Part shown: piece after piece, positions 17,452-24,985 of the stretch
Layout of the letters: the number at the start of each line of letters is the position of its first letter
How positions within the stretch are numbered: the first letter of the stretch is position 1
Assembly: GCA_963784885.1 (NCBI GenBank)
Contig: CAWATA010000002.1
Span: forward strand, 248,001 to 312,000
Direction: 5' to 3'
DNA: 64,000 bases
Source: RHKX01 sp963784885
Lineage (GTDB): Bacteria; Actinomycetota; Thermoleophilia; Solirubrobacterales; 70-9
Made by a program: the position numbers and the translations under genes
The notes under the pieces: generated by a model
The model's input: only the letters and a program-made list of their open reading frames with translations
Databases searched by the model: none
What the model was told of the DNA's origin: nothing

Positions 17452-17727
17452 TCAGCGCTTGCGACGGACCGGCTCGGCGGGGATCACAGCCGTGTCGGCG
17501 CGCTGTTCGCGGCGCATGCCCTCGATCTCGTCGTTGGAGAGGCGCCACCAGGAGCGCATTCCGAGGAGCAGGATGACGGCACCGATCACCCACAGCGACC
17601 AGCCCTTGAAGAAGCCGGCGAGGATGAACGCGACGCCCGCGGCGACGATCACCGGCGCCCACGAGTTGTTGGGCACGTAGATGAGCTCGGTCGGCTCGGC
17701 GGTCTCGATGTCGCCGCGAGCGGTCAT
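17452..17727 (-). CDS. Cytochrome c oxidase subunit IV-like membrane protein
   Basis: 91 residues with two hydrophobic segments ('VIVAAGVAFILAGFFKGW', 'WVIGAVILLLGMRSWW') and a basic C-terminus. The 'YVPNNSWAPVIVAAG' start resembles small actinobacterial oxidase subunit IV/CtaF-type proteins. It begins three bases after the 37-residue peptide gene and ends the operon headed by the ligandless oxidase-like pair. It could serve either that complex or the active oxidase. Confidence 0.68.
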   Translation of the reverse strand: MTARGDIETAEPTELIYVPNNSWAPVIVAAGVAFILAGFFKGWSLWVIGAVILLLGMRSWWRLSNDEIEGMRREQRADTAVIPAEPVRRKR

Positions 17728-17730
17728 CGC

Positions 17731-17844
17731 TCAGCCGCCGACGTAGAGGACGGCGGCGTAGAAAGTCAGCGCGAAGATGAACAACGCGATGCCGGCCGCG
17801 ACGAGGCCGGAGTTGATGCTCTTGTTTGCCTTGCGGCGATCCAT
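17731..17844 (-). CDS. 37-residue single-helix membrane peptide
   Basis: Short open frame ATG 17844 to TGA 17731: a basic N-terminus 'MDRRKANKSINSG' followed by one hydrophobic helix of about 20 residues ending 'AAVLYVGG'. It sits 16 bases after ctaB and 3 bases before the subunit IV-like gene, so its spacing is operon-like, and the positive-inside topology is convincing. Tiny single-helix peptides accompany many oxidases. I do not recognise this one. Confidence 0.7.
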   Translation of the reverse strand: MDRRKANKSINSGLVAAGIALFIFALTFYAAVLYVGG

Positions 17845-17860
17845 CGAGGCTGAAATCTAA

Positions 17861-18856
17861 TCAAGCGGCGAGGACCCTGTCGGCCGCCATCGCGCCGAAC
17901 AGGAGGAACAGGTAGGCGAGCGAGCCCAGATGCAGCTGCAGCGCCGTCCGGCGCGAGGGGCTCCGGAGCAGGTGCACGGAGCCGCCGAGGAACAGCGCAC
18001 CGAGGACCACCGCCGCGGCCAGGTAGACGGCGCCGAAGAAACCGGTGACGAACGGAACGAAGGTGAAGGCCACCAGCAGCACGGTGTAGAGGAGGATGCG
18101 GTTCCGGGTGTACTGCTCGCCGCGGACCACGGGCATCATCGGGACCCCGGTCTTCTCGTAGTCGTCGGAGATCAGCAGCGCCAGTGCCCAGAAGTGCGGC
18201 GGCGTCCAGAGGAAGACGAACATGAACGGGAACAGGGAGTCGACGGACAGGCTCCCGGCCGCCGCGGCCCAGCCGACCAGCGGCGGGATCGCCCCGGCGA
18301 CGCCGCCGATGACGATGTTCTGCGGCGTTCGGCGCTTCAGCCAGACGGTGTAGAGGAGCACGTAGCCGAGCAGCCCGAGGAACGAGAGAGCGGCGGCGAG
18401 GCCGTTGACGGTGACCCAGAGCTGGGCGACGGCGAGGACCCCGAGGATGATCCCGAAGACGAGCGCGTGGACGGGGCGGACTCGGCCGGCGACGATCGGC
18501 CGGCCCTTGGTCCGGCCTACCCGGGCGTCGATGTCGCGGTCGATGTAGTGGTTGATCGCTCCGGCGCCGCCGGCGGCGAGGTAGCCGCCGATACAGGTCC
18601 AGAAGATCGTCGAGAAGGCGAGGCCGCTGGGTTTCGCGACGAACATCGTCGCGACCGTCGTCCAGAGCAGCAGCGAGATGATCCGCGGCTTCGTCAGCGC
18701 TACGTAGTCACGCGCGTGCGCGACCACCTCGGCGACGTCGAGGCGCGTCGTCTGCGAGCGTCGCGCGGGCACCGGCCCCCGGCCGGCCCCGGCCGGCTGG
18801 CCGACCCCGGCTTCGGGGCGCTCGACGCGTTCGGCTATGCCTGCCGAGGATTCCAT
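17861..18856 (-). CDS. ctaB: Protohaem IX farnesyltransferase (haem O synthase)
   Basis: 331 residues, UbiA superfamily, converting haem B to haem O for aa3/bo3 oxidases. A longer N-terminal tail (about 45 residues) precedes 'YVALTKPRIISLLL'. The first Asp-rich motif is 'NHYIDRDIDARVGRTKGRP', the second 'SDDYEKTGVPMMPVVRGE'. About nine helices are predicted. It is encoded directly downstream of the ligandless subunit I-like gene (58-base gap) rather than with the active oxidase. No ctaA (haem A synthase) was found in the window. Confidence 0.95.
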   Translation of the reverse strand: MESSAGIAERVERPEAGVGQPAGAGRGPVPARRSQTTRLDVAEVVAHARDYVALTKPRIISLLLWTTVATMFVAKPSGLAFSTIFWTCIGGYLAAGGAGAINHYIDRDIDARVGRTKGRPIVAGRVRPVHALVFGIILGVLAVAQLWVTVNGLAAALSFLGLLGYVLLYTVWLKRRTPQNIVIGGVAGAIPPLVGWAAAAGSLSVDSLFPFMFVFLWTPPHFWALALLISDDYEKTGVPMMPVVRGEQYTRNRILLYTVLLVAFTFVPFVTGFFGAVYLAAAVVLGALFLGGSVHLLRSPSRRTALQLHLGSLAYLFLLFGAMAADRVLAA

Positions 18857-18914
18857 CGCGACGGGATCCCGGCGGTCGCGCTTGCCACCGGGTTGGGACG
18901 GGAGGACATGCCGC

Positions 18915-20711
18915 TCAGGCTACCGGGCTGTCGTCTTCGTTCCGTTCGGCGGGTGTGGAGTCCGCTCCGGCCGCCTCGGTCCCCGTTGCCGCCGCATCCC
19001 CGGCGCCGACCGTGACGGCCTCCGGTTCCCGTTCCTCGGTCCTGGCCGCCGGTGGGTACCACCGGGTCGCGCGGCGGCGAACCGCCTCGCGGATGTCGTC
19101 CAGCGGCTCGGCGCTGCGGACATCGGGGATCAGGTCGAAGTTGTGGACCGGCGGCGGCGAGGGGGCGAACCACTCGAGCGTGCTGCCCTGCCAGGGATCG
19201 GGGCCGACCTCGATGCCGTGCCTGTAGCTGGCGGCGGCGTTGAGCATCGTCAGGATGAAGCCGAGGACGAAGAGGATCGCCGCGATCGAGGCGATCAGGT
19301 TGAGGACGTCGAGGCCGCTGTCGCCGTAGAACTTGGCCACGTCGACGGCCATCCCCTCGAGCCCCGCCAGCATCGTCGTCAGTGCGTAGACGACGGCGCC
19401 GACGATCAGCAGCCAGTAGGAGGTGATTCCGAGCGCGTCGCCCATCATGCGGCCGGAGAGCTTCGGGAACCAGTAGTAGAGGCCGGCGAAGCCACCGAGG
19501 ACGCCGGCGCCGGCGATCAGGGCGAAGCTGGTGCCGGTCGTGAAGGTGCTGCCGGCGAGCAGGGCGCCGACCGGGACGACCGCGGTGACGAGCTTGCCGG
19601 CGAGCCCGATCACGAGCAGGACGATCGCGCCGATCGCGTACTTGAAGGGCATCCCCTGGCGCTTGGCCCCGCCGGTCATCGTCGCGATCCAGTTGAAGAG
19701 GATCAGTCCGACCGGGACGATCGCGGCGAGGGCCATCAGCATCGCGAAGTAGAGGAAGCCGTCTGGGATCGGCGCCGAGTACATGTTCTGCATCCAGGCG
19801 AGGATGGCGAGCACTGAAAGTGCGACGAGCGATCCGGCGAGCGTCCGGTGCCCGAAGTGGGGCTGTCGCGAGAAGGTCGAGAGGATCTCCGAGATCGCCG
19901 CCATCGCGCCGACGAGCAGCGAGACGACGGCGCCCGAGATGAAGATCGAGGCGAGGTGCTCGAACAGCATCGGCTTGCCCCCCTCGCCGGAGTTGAAGAA
20001 GACGCCGCCGTAGTGGCGATCGATGATCAGCATCGCGATCGCACCGAGGAAGATCGGGGCGACGACGAGTTGCGTGTAGCTGACGATGCCGGCGGCCCAG
20101 GAGAACATCGGCATCCGCTGCAGCGCCATCCCCGGGGCGCGCGAGTTGCGAAGCGTCGCGATCATGCTGACCGCGAAGCAGAGGAAGCCGAGGAGTACGA
20201 GGGCGAAGCCCGTCAGCCAAGCGTCGACCGCGGCGCCGGGCAGGAACTCCGATGAGGAGAGGGGCGGCAGCGCCAGGATTCCGGCTTCGGAGGGCCGGTA
20301 GAGGAAGCTTCCGTAGATCAGCACCCCGCCGAACACGTAGAGCCAGTAGGAGAGATGGTGGAGGCGGGGCAGGGCCATGCCGCGGGCGCCGATCTGCAGC
20401 GGCACGACGACCGACATCAGCCCGATCAGCAGCGGCAGCGCGAAGAGGATCAGCGAGGTGACGCCGAAGGCGGAGAGCAGCCGGTCGAAGATCTCAGGTC
20501 GGATCAGCGTGTTCTCCGGGATCATCAACTGCAGTCGCATCATCAGGAACTCGGCGATGGCGGCACTCGCGAAGAACAGCGCGGTCGCGATGTACATCCG
20601 GCCGACCGCCTTGTGCTCGGCGCTGGTGATGAGGGTGATCCACGGCTTCTGCGCGCGCGGGACCTGCTCGCTGACGACCTCGGGGTGGGAAGCGGTCTGC
20701 AGCGGCGTCAT
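18915..20711 (-). CDS. Haem-copper oxidase subunit I homologue lacking all haem and CuB ligands
   Basis: 598 residues, about 12-14 helices. The scaffold is clearly subunit I: 'EHKAVGRMY', 'GARGMALPRLHHLSYWL', 'YYWFPKLSGRM' and the C-terminal 'PDPWQGSTLEWFAPSPPP' align without gaps to the active enzyme at 11467. Every ligand is replaced: haem a His to F82, CuB His to S259, the cross-linked Tyr to V263, the CuB His pair to Q308/N309, the haem a3 and haem a His pair to T394 and F396. I checked these codons directly on the DNA. It therefore cannot bind haem or copper in the usual way. The frame is intact and the ATG overlaps the subunit II-like stop (ATGA). Function unknown: assembly factor, haem-transfer platform beside ctaB, or ion conduit are possibilities. 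Confidence 0.9.
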   Translation of the reverse strand: MTPLQTASHPEVVSEQVPRAQKPWITLITSAEHKAVGRMYIATALFFASAAIAEFLMMRLQLMIPENTLIRPEIFDRLLSAFGVTSLILFALPLLIGLMSVVVPLQIGARGMALPRLHHLSYWLYVFGGVLIYGSFLYRPSEAGILALPPLSSSEFLPGAAVDAWLTGFALVLLGFLCFAVSMIATLRNSRAPGMALQRMPMFSWAAGIVSYTQLVVAPIFLGAIAMLIIDRHYGGVFFNSGEGGKPMLFEHLASIFISGAVVSLLVGAMAAISEILSTFSRQPHFGHRTLAGSLVALSVLAILAWMQNMYSAPIPDGFLYFAMLMALAAIVPVGLILFNWIATMTGGAKRQGMPFKYAIGAIVLLVIGLAGKLVTAVVPVGALLAGSTFTTGTSFALIAGAGVLGGFAGLYYWFPKLSGRMMGDALGITSYWLLIVGAVVYALTTMLAGLEGMAVDVAKFYGDSGLDVLNLIASIAAILFVLGFILTMLNAAASYRHGIEVGPDPWQGSTLEWFAPSPPPVHNFDLIPDVRSAEPLDDIREAVRRRATRWYPPAARTEEREPEAVTVGAGDAAATGTEAAGADSTPAERNEDDSPVA

Positions 20712-21541
20712 TTCTGCTCGAACCTCACTCCCGGCGCCGTGCCGCTCTGAACGCGCTCCTGGACCGCCGAGCGTGCCTCCTTGATTCCGTCCACGCGGGA
20801 CTGCAGGAAAGCCTCGTACTCGTCGGGCTCGACGACGATCACGCGCGTCCGCATCGTCGCGTAGCCGGGGCCGGAGAAGATCTTCGAGGCTCCCTCGTAG
20901 GTGCCCGTCTCGGTCGCCATGAACGAGACCTCGTTGGTGACGCCGGGCACGGCGTCGGCGGTCAGAGCGAGCGCCGGCACCGACCAGCGGTGCAAGACGT
21001 CGATCGAGGAGATCTCGAGGTTGATCGGGGTGTCGACCGGGACGACGAGCTCCTGGTAGCTGTAGGCCTGGTCGTCGTTGAAGCCATCCGCGGCGGGAGC
21101 GTCGACCGGGTAGGCGTAGCGCCAGACCCACTGCTGGGCGTCGACGTCGATCGTGATCGGGTCGTTGGCGGAGGCGTCGACCTCGGTTGCCTTGCCGGTG
21201 AAGATGATCCCGACGACGAAGAGGACGACGGCGAAGACGCCGAGGCCGGCGCCGACTCGAAGTTGGACCGAGCGGTTGCCGCGGGTGCGGCGGGCGTCGT
21301 CACCGGCGGTGGCGACCGAGCGAGAACGGAGCGCGCGCGCGATGCCGCCGAGGACCGCGATCACGATCAGCGTGGCGACGACGGCCATGATCACGTAGAG
21401 GGTGCGGGCGCTGCCGGCCCCGTCGGAGGCCGCCGAGTCCGGCGCGAGCAGATCCGCGGAGGCCAGTTCAGGCATCGCGGCGAGCGCGCCGGCGGTTGCG
21501 GCAAGCGAGAAAAGGACTGCTCTTCTGCGAGGGGCCTCCAA
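20708..21541 (-). CDS. Oxidase subunit II homologue with a ruined CuA site
   Basis: 277 residues from TTG 21541. Signal-like N-terminus ('LFSLAATAGALAAMPELASA'), helices at about 47-70 and 97-117, then a cupredoxin-like domain with 'QQWVWRYAYP' and 'SSIDVLHRWSVPAL'. In a gapless alignment to the active subunit II, the CuA ligands C, E, C and H become S219, I221, S223 and Y227; only H184 and M230 remain. Loss of CuA alone also occurs in quinol oxidase subunit II, but here the partner subunit I is ligandless too. First gene of the operon 21541-17452. Confidence 0.88.
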   Translation of the reverse strand: MEAPRRRAVLFSLAATAGALAAMPELASADLLAPDSAASDGAGSARTLYVIMAVVATLIVIAVLGGIARALRSRSVATAGDDARRTRGNRSVQLRVGAGLGVFAVVLFVVGIIFTGKATEVDASANDPITIDVDAQQWVWRYAYPVDAPAADGFNDDQAYSYQELVVPVDTPINLEISSIDVLHRWSVPALALTADAVPGVTNEVSFMATETGTYEGASKIFSGPGYATMRTRVIVVEPDEYEAFLQSRVDGIKEARSAVQERVQSGTAPGVRFEQK

Positions 21542-21602
21542 GGCGCCGCCATTCTAGGGGCCACGCCCGGCAGATGCCGGCCTGCCCTCCCGAAGCGGCT
21601 TC

Positions 21603-21608
21603 TATACT
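21603..21608 (+). promoter_or_regulatory. -10 box for the PAP2 gene, likely leaderless
   Basis: TATACT ends 9 bases before the TTG start at 21618 and no ribosome-binding site lies between. A good -10 hexamer at this spacing implies a transcript beginning at or next to the start codon. Confidence 0.5.
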
Positions 21609-21617
21609 CGCCGCGCT

Positions 21618-22580
21618 TTGACTCTGGCGGCCGACTCATCCCGCGGGAGCAGGTCCCGGCTGCGCCCGTTGCTCCGCGGCGCGGCCGTCGCCGCGATCGC
21701 GGCGTCGGTCGCGGTGCCGGTCCTCCGCAAGCGCTTTCGGCTGCCGCCGGCGGCCACCGTCGCGGCCACCGTCGCCGGTCCCGTCGGTCTGGCGACGCTG
21801 AAATCGCGGACGAAGACCCGCGACGCGATCCTGTTCGCCCAGCAGATGTGGGCGTTCACGATGGTCCACGAGCTTCCCTACGACGACCCCCGGGCGCTGC
21901 GCCGCCGGCTCAAGATCAGCTATCCGATCCGCTTCGACCGTGCGGTCGGTGGTGGCCGCCTCCCGAACTCGCGCCTACAGGCGCGATTCACGCCGGCGGA
22001 CGGATCGGTCACAGCGCTTGACCGGTTCCTGACGTTCGCCCACTGGGCGTGGTTCTTCGAGCCGCACGTCTCGCTCCTCTACATCCTCGTCCGCGACGAG
22101 CGGCGCTTCGCTCGGGCCGCGCGCCAGATGGGGGCGGCGTTCGACCTCGGATGCGCCACCTACATCGCGGTTCCGACCGCGCCTCCCTGGTGGGCGGCGG
22201 CAAACGGCTACACCGGCGACGACCGCGTCGAGCGACGGATGCTCGCGGTCGGCGAGGAGACCTTCAAGGGCGCGTGGCCGAGGATGTACGACACCGTCGA
22301 CGGCAACCCGTGGGCGGCGATGCCGTCGCTCCACTTCGGCGCGTCGGTGCTGGCGGCGATCCTCCTGACGGAGTCGAGCCGCACGGTCGGCGCGGCGGCG
22401 TGGGCATACGCGGGCGTGCTCGGCCTCGCCCTCGTCTACCTCGGCGAGCACTACGTGATCGACCTTCTCGCCGGGCTCGGCCTCGTCGCCGCGGTCCGGA
22501 TCGGCGAGCCGCTGGCGGAGCCGCTGGCGCTCGCCATCAGCCGCGCCGTCCAGGAGCTCGAGCGGACCGCCAACTCCTGA
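21618..22580 (+). CDS. PAP2-superfamily membrane phosphatase / inositolphosphotransferase-like
   Basis: 320 residues. The PAP2 catalytic motifs are 'AMPSLHFGAS' near 235 and 'GEHYVIDLLAG' near 278, giving the acid-base histidines; the upstream motif is weak. A hydrophobic N-terminus and about five helices place it in the membrane. The 'PTAPPWW' loop is shared with Aur1/Ipt1-like proteins, so transfer of a phospho-head-group is as likely as simple phosphatase action. It is followed after 33 bases by a flippase-like gene, suggesting a shared role in lipid metabolism. TTG start fixed by the -10 box. Confidence 0.85.
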   Translation: MTLAADSSRGSRSRLRPLLRGAAVAAIAASVAVPVLRKRFRLPPAATVAATVAGPVGLATLKSRTKTRDAILFAQQMWAFTMVHELPYDDPRALRRRLKISYPIRFDRAVGGGRLPNSRLQARFTPADGSVTALDRFLTFAHWAWFFEPHVSLLYILVRDERRFARAARQMGAAFDLGCATYIAVPTAPPWWAAANGYTGDDRVERRMLAVGEETFKGAWPRMYDTVDGNPWAAMPSLHFGASVLAAILLTESSRTVGAAAWAYAGVLGLALVYLGEHYVIDLLAGLGLVAAVRIGEPLAEPLALAISRAVQELERTANS

Positions 22581-22613
22581 TGCCCGCGCCGTCGCCCGCG
22601 ACCCCCGGCGGGG

Positions 22614-23882
22614 ATGCGAACATGCGCGAGGATGGCCGATGGTCGGGAGATCAGCCCGAGGCACGAGCCTCGCGTAGAGGCAGAAGGGGGGGTCGGTCGG
22701 ACGGCGGGGCAGCGACCCTCCGGGGCCGGCGAAGATGCGCCGTCGCTGTTCGAGGACCCGCGCCGGGCGGTCCTGACGGCGCTGATCGTCCTGCTGCTGT
22801 TCGCGGCGATCTACGTCCTGCTGCCGAAGCTGATCGGCCTCGAGGACGCGATCGAGAAGATGGGGGAGGGGGAGTGGCAGTGGTTCGCGGTCGCCGTCGG
22901 CTTCAACGTGCTCGCGTTCGGCTCCTACGTCGCCCTCTTCCGGGGTGTCATCGGCGAGAACCTCGTGCACCTCGACTGGCGCGAGAGCTACCAGATCACG
23001 ATGGCCGGCCTCGCGGCCTCCCGGGTGCTCTCGGCGGGCGGAGCTGGCGGCGTCGTCCTCAGCTACTGGGCGCTGCGCAAGGCCGGGATGCGGCGGGTCG
23101 AGGCGGCCGAGCGGATGGTCGCGTTCCTCGTCCTCCTGTACGCGTTCTACGTGATCGCCGTGATCGTCTTCGGGATCCTGCTCGAGACCGGCGTTCTGGC
23201 CGGGCCGAACCCCGCGTCGATGACGATCGTGCCGGCGGCGATCGCGGGCGGGGTCGTACTCGTCTTCCTGCTGGTCATGCTCGTGCCCGGCGATCTCGAG
23301 CGCCGGCTGTCGCTCGAGGGCAACAACCGGGCGAGCCGGACGGCGCTGAGGCTGAGCAAGGTCCCGGCGACCATCTCGACCGGCACGAAGCTCGCATTCG
23401 GCTTCGTGCGCGAGCCCCGCAAGGGCGGGCTGGCGACGATCGGCGCGGCCGGGTTCTGGGCGTCGAACATCGGAATCCTCTGGGCTACGTTCATGGCGTT
23501 CGGCGTGGCGCTTCCGATCGGCGTCCTGGTCATGGGGTTCTTCGTCGGCATGGCGGCGAACCTCGCACCCGATCCGGCCGGTGTCGGCGCCGTCGACGGC
23601 GGGCTGATCGGCTCGTTCGTGATCTTCGGCGAGTCGGCGTCGACGGTGATCGCCGCGGTCCTGGTCTACCGGCTGATCGCCTTCTGGATGCCGCTGCCGC
23701 CCGGGATCGTCGCCTTCCTGCAGCTGCGGAAGACGGTCGCCCGCTGGGAGGCGGAAGGACGCGCCGTCGACGATGATGATGAGATGGAAGCGGTGCCGGA
23801 CGACCCGTCTCCTTCCAATACTTTACAAAATGAAGTAGAGTTCAGCGAGAGCCCGATGCGAGGAGTCAGAAGTGACGGATGA
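22614..23882 (+). CDS. Lysylphosphatidylglycerol synthase-type transmembrane protein (UPF0104/flippase domain)
   Basis: 422 residues. A polar N-terminus (about 1-50) is followed by eight or so helices. 'AGGAGGVVLSYWALRKAGM' and 'ANLAPDPAGVGAVDGGLIGS' are the hallmark segments of the LPG-synthase TM/flippase family (DUF339/UPF0104-like). It lacks the cytosolic aminoacyltransferase domain of MprF, so lipid translocation or envelope glycan work is more likely. ATG 22614 is used; ATG 22632 is also possible. The last 11 bases overlap trxB, and the C-terminal coding stretch contains an unusual AT-rich patch. Confidence 0.8.
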   Translation: MRTCARMADGREISPRHEPRVEAEGGVGRTAGQRPSGAGEDAPSLFEDPRRAVLTALIVLLLFAAIYVLLPKLIGLEDAIEKMGEGEWQWFAVAVGFNVLAFGSYVALFRGVIGENLVHLDWRESYQITMAGLAASRVLSAGGAGGVVLSYWALRKAGMRRVEAAERMVAFLVLLYAFYVIAVIVFGILLETGVLAGPNPASMTIVPAAIAGGVVLVFLLVMLVPGDLERRLSLEGNNRASRTALRLSKVPATISTGTKLAFGFVREPRKGGLATIGAAGFWASNIGILWATFMAFGVALPIGVLVMGFFVGMAANLAPDPAGVGAVDGGLIGSFVIFGESASTVIAAVLVYRLIAFWMPLPPGIVAFLQLRKTVARWEAEGRAVDDDDEMEAVPDDPSPSNTLQNEVEFSESPMRGVRSDG

Positions 23883-24864
23883 GCGAATCGAGAACGTGAT
23901 CATCGTCGGCGGCGCGTGCGCCGGCTACACCGCTGCCGTCTACGCGGCGCGGGCCGATCTCGAGCCGCTCGTCATCGAGGGCTTCCAGTGGGGTGGGCAG
24001 CTCCAGAACACGACCGAGGTCGAGAACTTCCCGGGATTTCCCGAGGGGATCATGGGGCCGGAGCTGATGAACCGCTTCCGCGCCCAGGCGGAGCGCTTCG
24101 GTACCCGATTCATCACCGACGACGCTACCCGCCTCGAGCTCGCCGACGGCGGAATCCATTCCGTCTGGGTCGGCGACGACGAGTACCGGGCCCGCACCGT
24201 GATCCTCGCGATGGGCGCTCAGCCGAAGCGGCTCGGCATCCCGGGCGAGATGGAGCTCGGCGGCCGCGGCGTCTCGACCTGCGGCGTCTGCGACGGTGCC
24301 TTCTTCAAGGGCCGCGACGTGGCCGTGATCGGCGGCGGCGACACCGCGATGGAGGACTCGATCTTCGTCTCCAAGTACGCCGACAAGCTGACGGTCCTGC
24401 ACCGCCGTGACGAGTTCCGCGCCTCGATGGTCATGCAGGATCGGGCTCGCGAGGCCGAGAACATCGGGTTCATGACTCCTTACGTTCCCGAGGAGTTCGT
24501 CGCCGGCGACGATGGCGCTCTCGATCACATCCGGATCCGCCACGCGGAGACGAACGAGACCGAGGAGCTGAAGGTCGGTGGCGCGTTCGTCGCGATCGGT
24601 CACATTCCGGGCTCGGAGCTCGTCGCCGGGCAGGTCGATCTCCACGACAACGGCTACGTCAAGGTCGAGGAGCCGTCGACGAGGACGAACCTCGCCGGGG
24701 TGTTCGCGATCGGCGACCTCGTCGACTTCACCTACCGCCAGGCGGTCACCGCGGCCGGCTCCGGCACGCGAGGCGCGCTCGACGCCGAGTGGTACCTGCG
24801 TGACACACCGCCGACCGACGAGGAGAGGATCGAGCAGGCCGAGGAGGACCGCGTAGCGGGCTAG
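23872..24864 (+). CDS. trxB: Thioredoxin reductase
   Basis: 330 residues, NADPH- and FAD-dependent, reducing thioredoxin in the cytosol. The FAD site reads 'VGGACAGYTAAVYAA' (GxGPAG is usual; the AC variant is uncommon). The redox centre is 'CGVCDGAFF' near 140, with CGVC replacing the common CATC. The NADPH site is 'VIGGGDTAMEDS' and the second FAD motif 'GVFAIGDLVD'. GTG 23872 has GAGGAG upstream and overlaps the previous gene. Ferredoxin/flavodoxin-type reductases of this fold lack CxxC, so true TrxR activity is favoured. Confidence 0.92.
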   Translation: MTDERIENVIIVGGACAGYTAAVYAARADLEPLVIEGFQWGGQLQNTTEVENFPGFPEGIMGPELMNRFRAQAERFGTRFITDDATRLELADGGIHSVWVGDDEYRARTVILAMGAQPKRLGIPGEMELGGRGVSTCGVCDGAFFKGRDVAVIGGGDTAMEDSIFVSKYADKLTVLHRRDEFRASMVMQDRAREAENIGFMTPYVPEEFVAGDDGALDHIRIRHAETNETEELKVGGAFVAIGHIPGSELVAGQVDLHDNGYVKVEEPSTRTNLAGVFAIGDLVDFTYRQAVTAAGSGTRGALDAEWYLRDTPPTDEERIEQAEEDRVAG

Positions 24865-24983
24865 CGACGCGCTGCTCGGACGATCGCGACCGTTCCGGAG
24901 GGGCCGGGCTTGGCCGCGGCCGGGGTTGCGGACGCCGACGCGACGAGGACCCCGGCAATCAGGACGGGCCGGAACGGGCGCAT
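24861..24983 (-). CDS. Possible 40-residue secreted peptide
   Basis: ATG 24983 starts two bases after the GH15 stop. The peptide has a basic start 'MRPFRPV', a hydrophobic 'LIAGVLVASASA' and an 'AAAK' cleavage-like site, then only about 15 residues ending 'RAARR'. Its stop overlaps the trxB stop from the other strand. It could be translated by coupling to GH15, or be chance. Confidence 0.4.
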   Translation of the reverse strand: MRPFRPVLIAGVLVASASATPAAAKPGPSGTVAIVRAARR

Positions 24984-24985
24984 CG

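Noticed and set aside
20708..21541. The subunit II-like protein as a quinol oxidase subunit II
   Set aside because: Quinol oxidases also lack CuA, but their subunit I keeps haems and CuB; here the partner has none, so a working quinol oxidase is unlikely.
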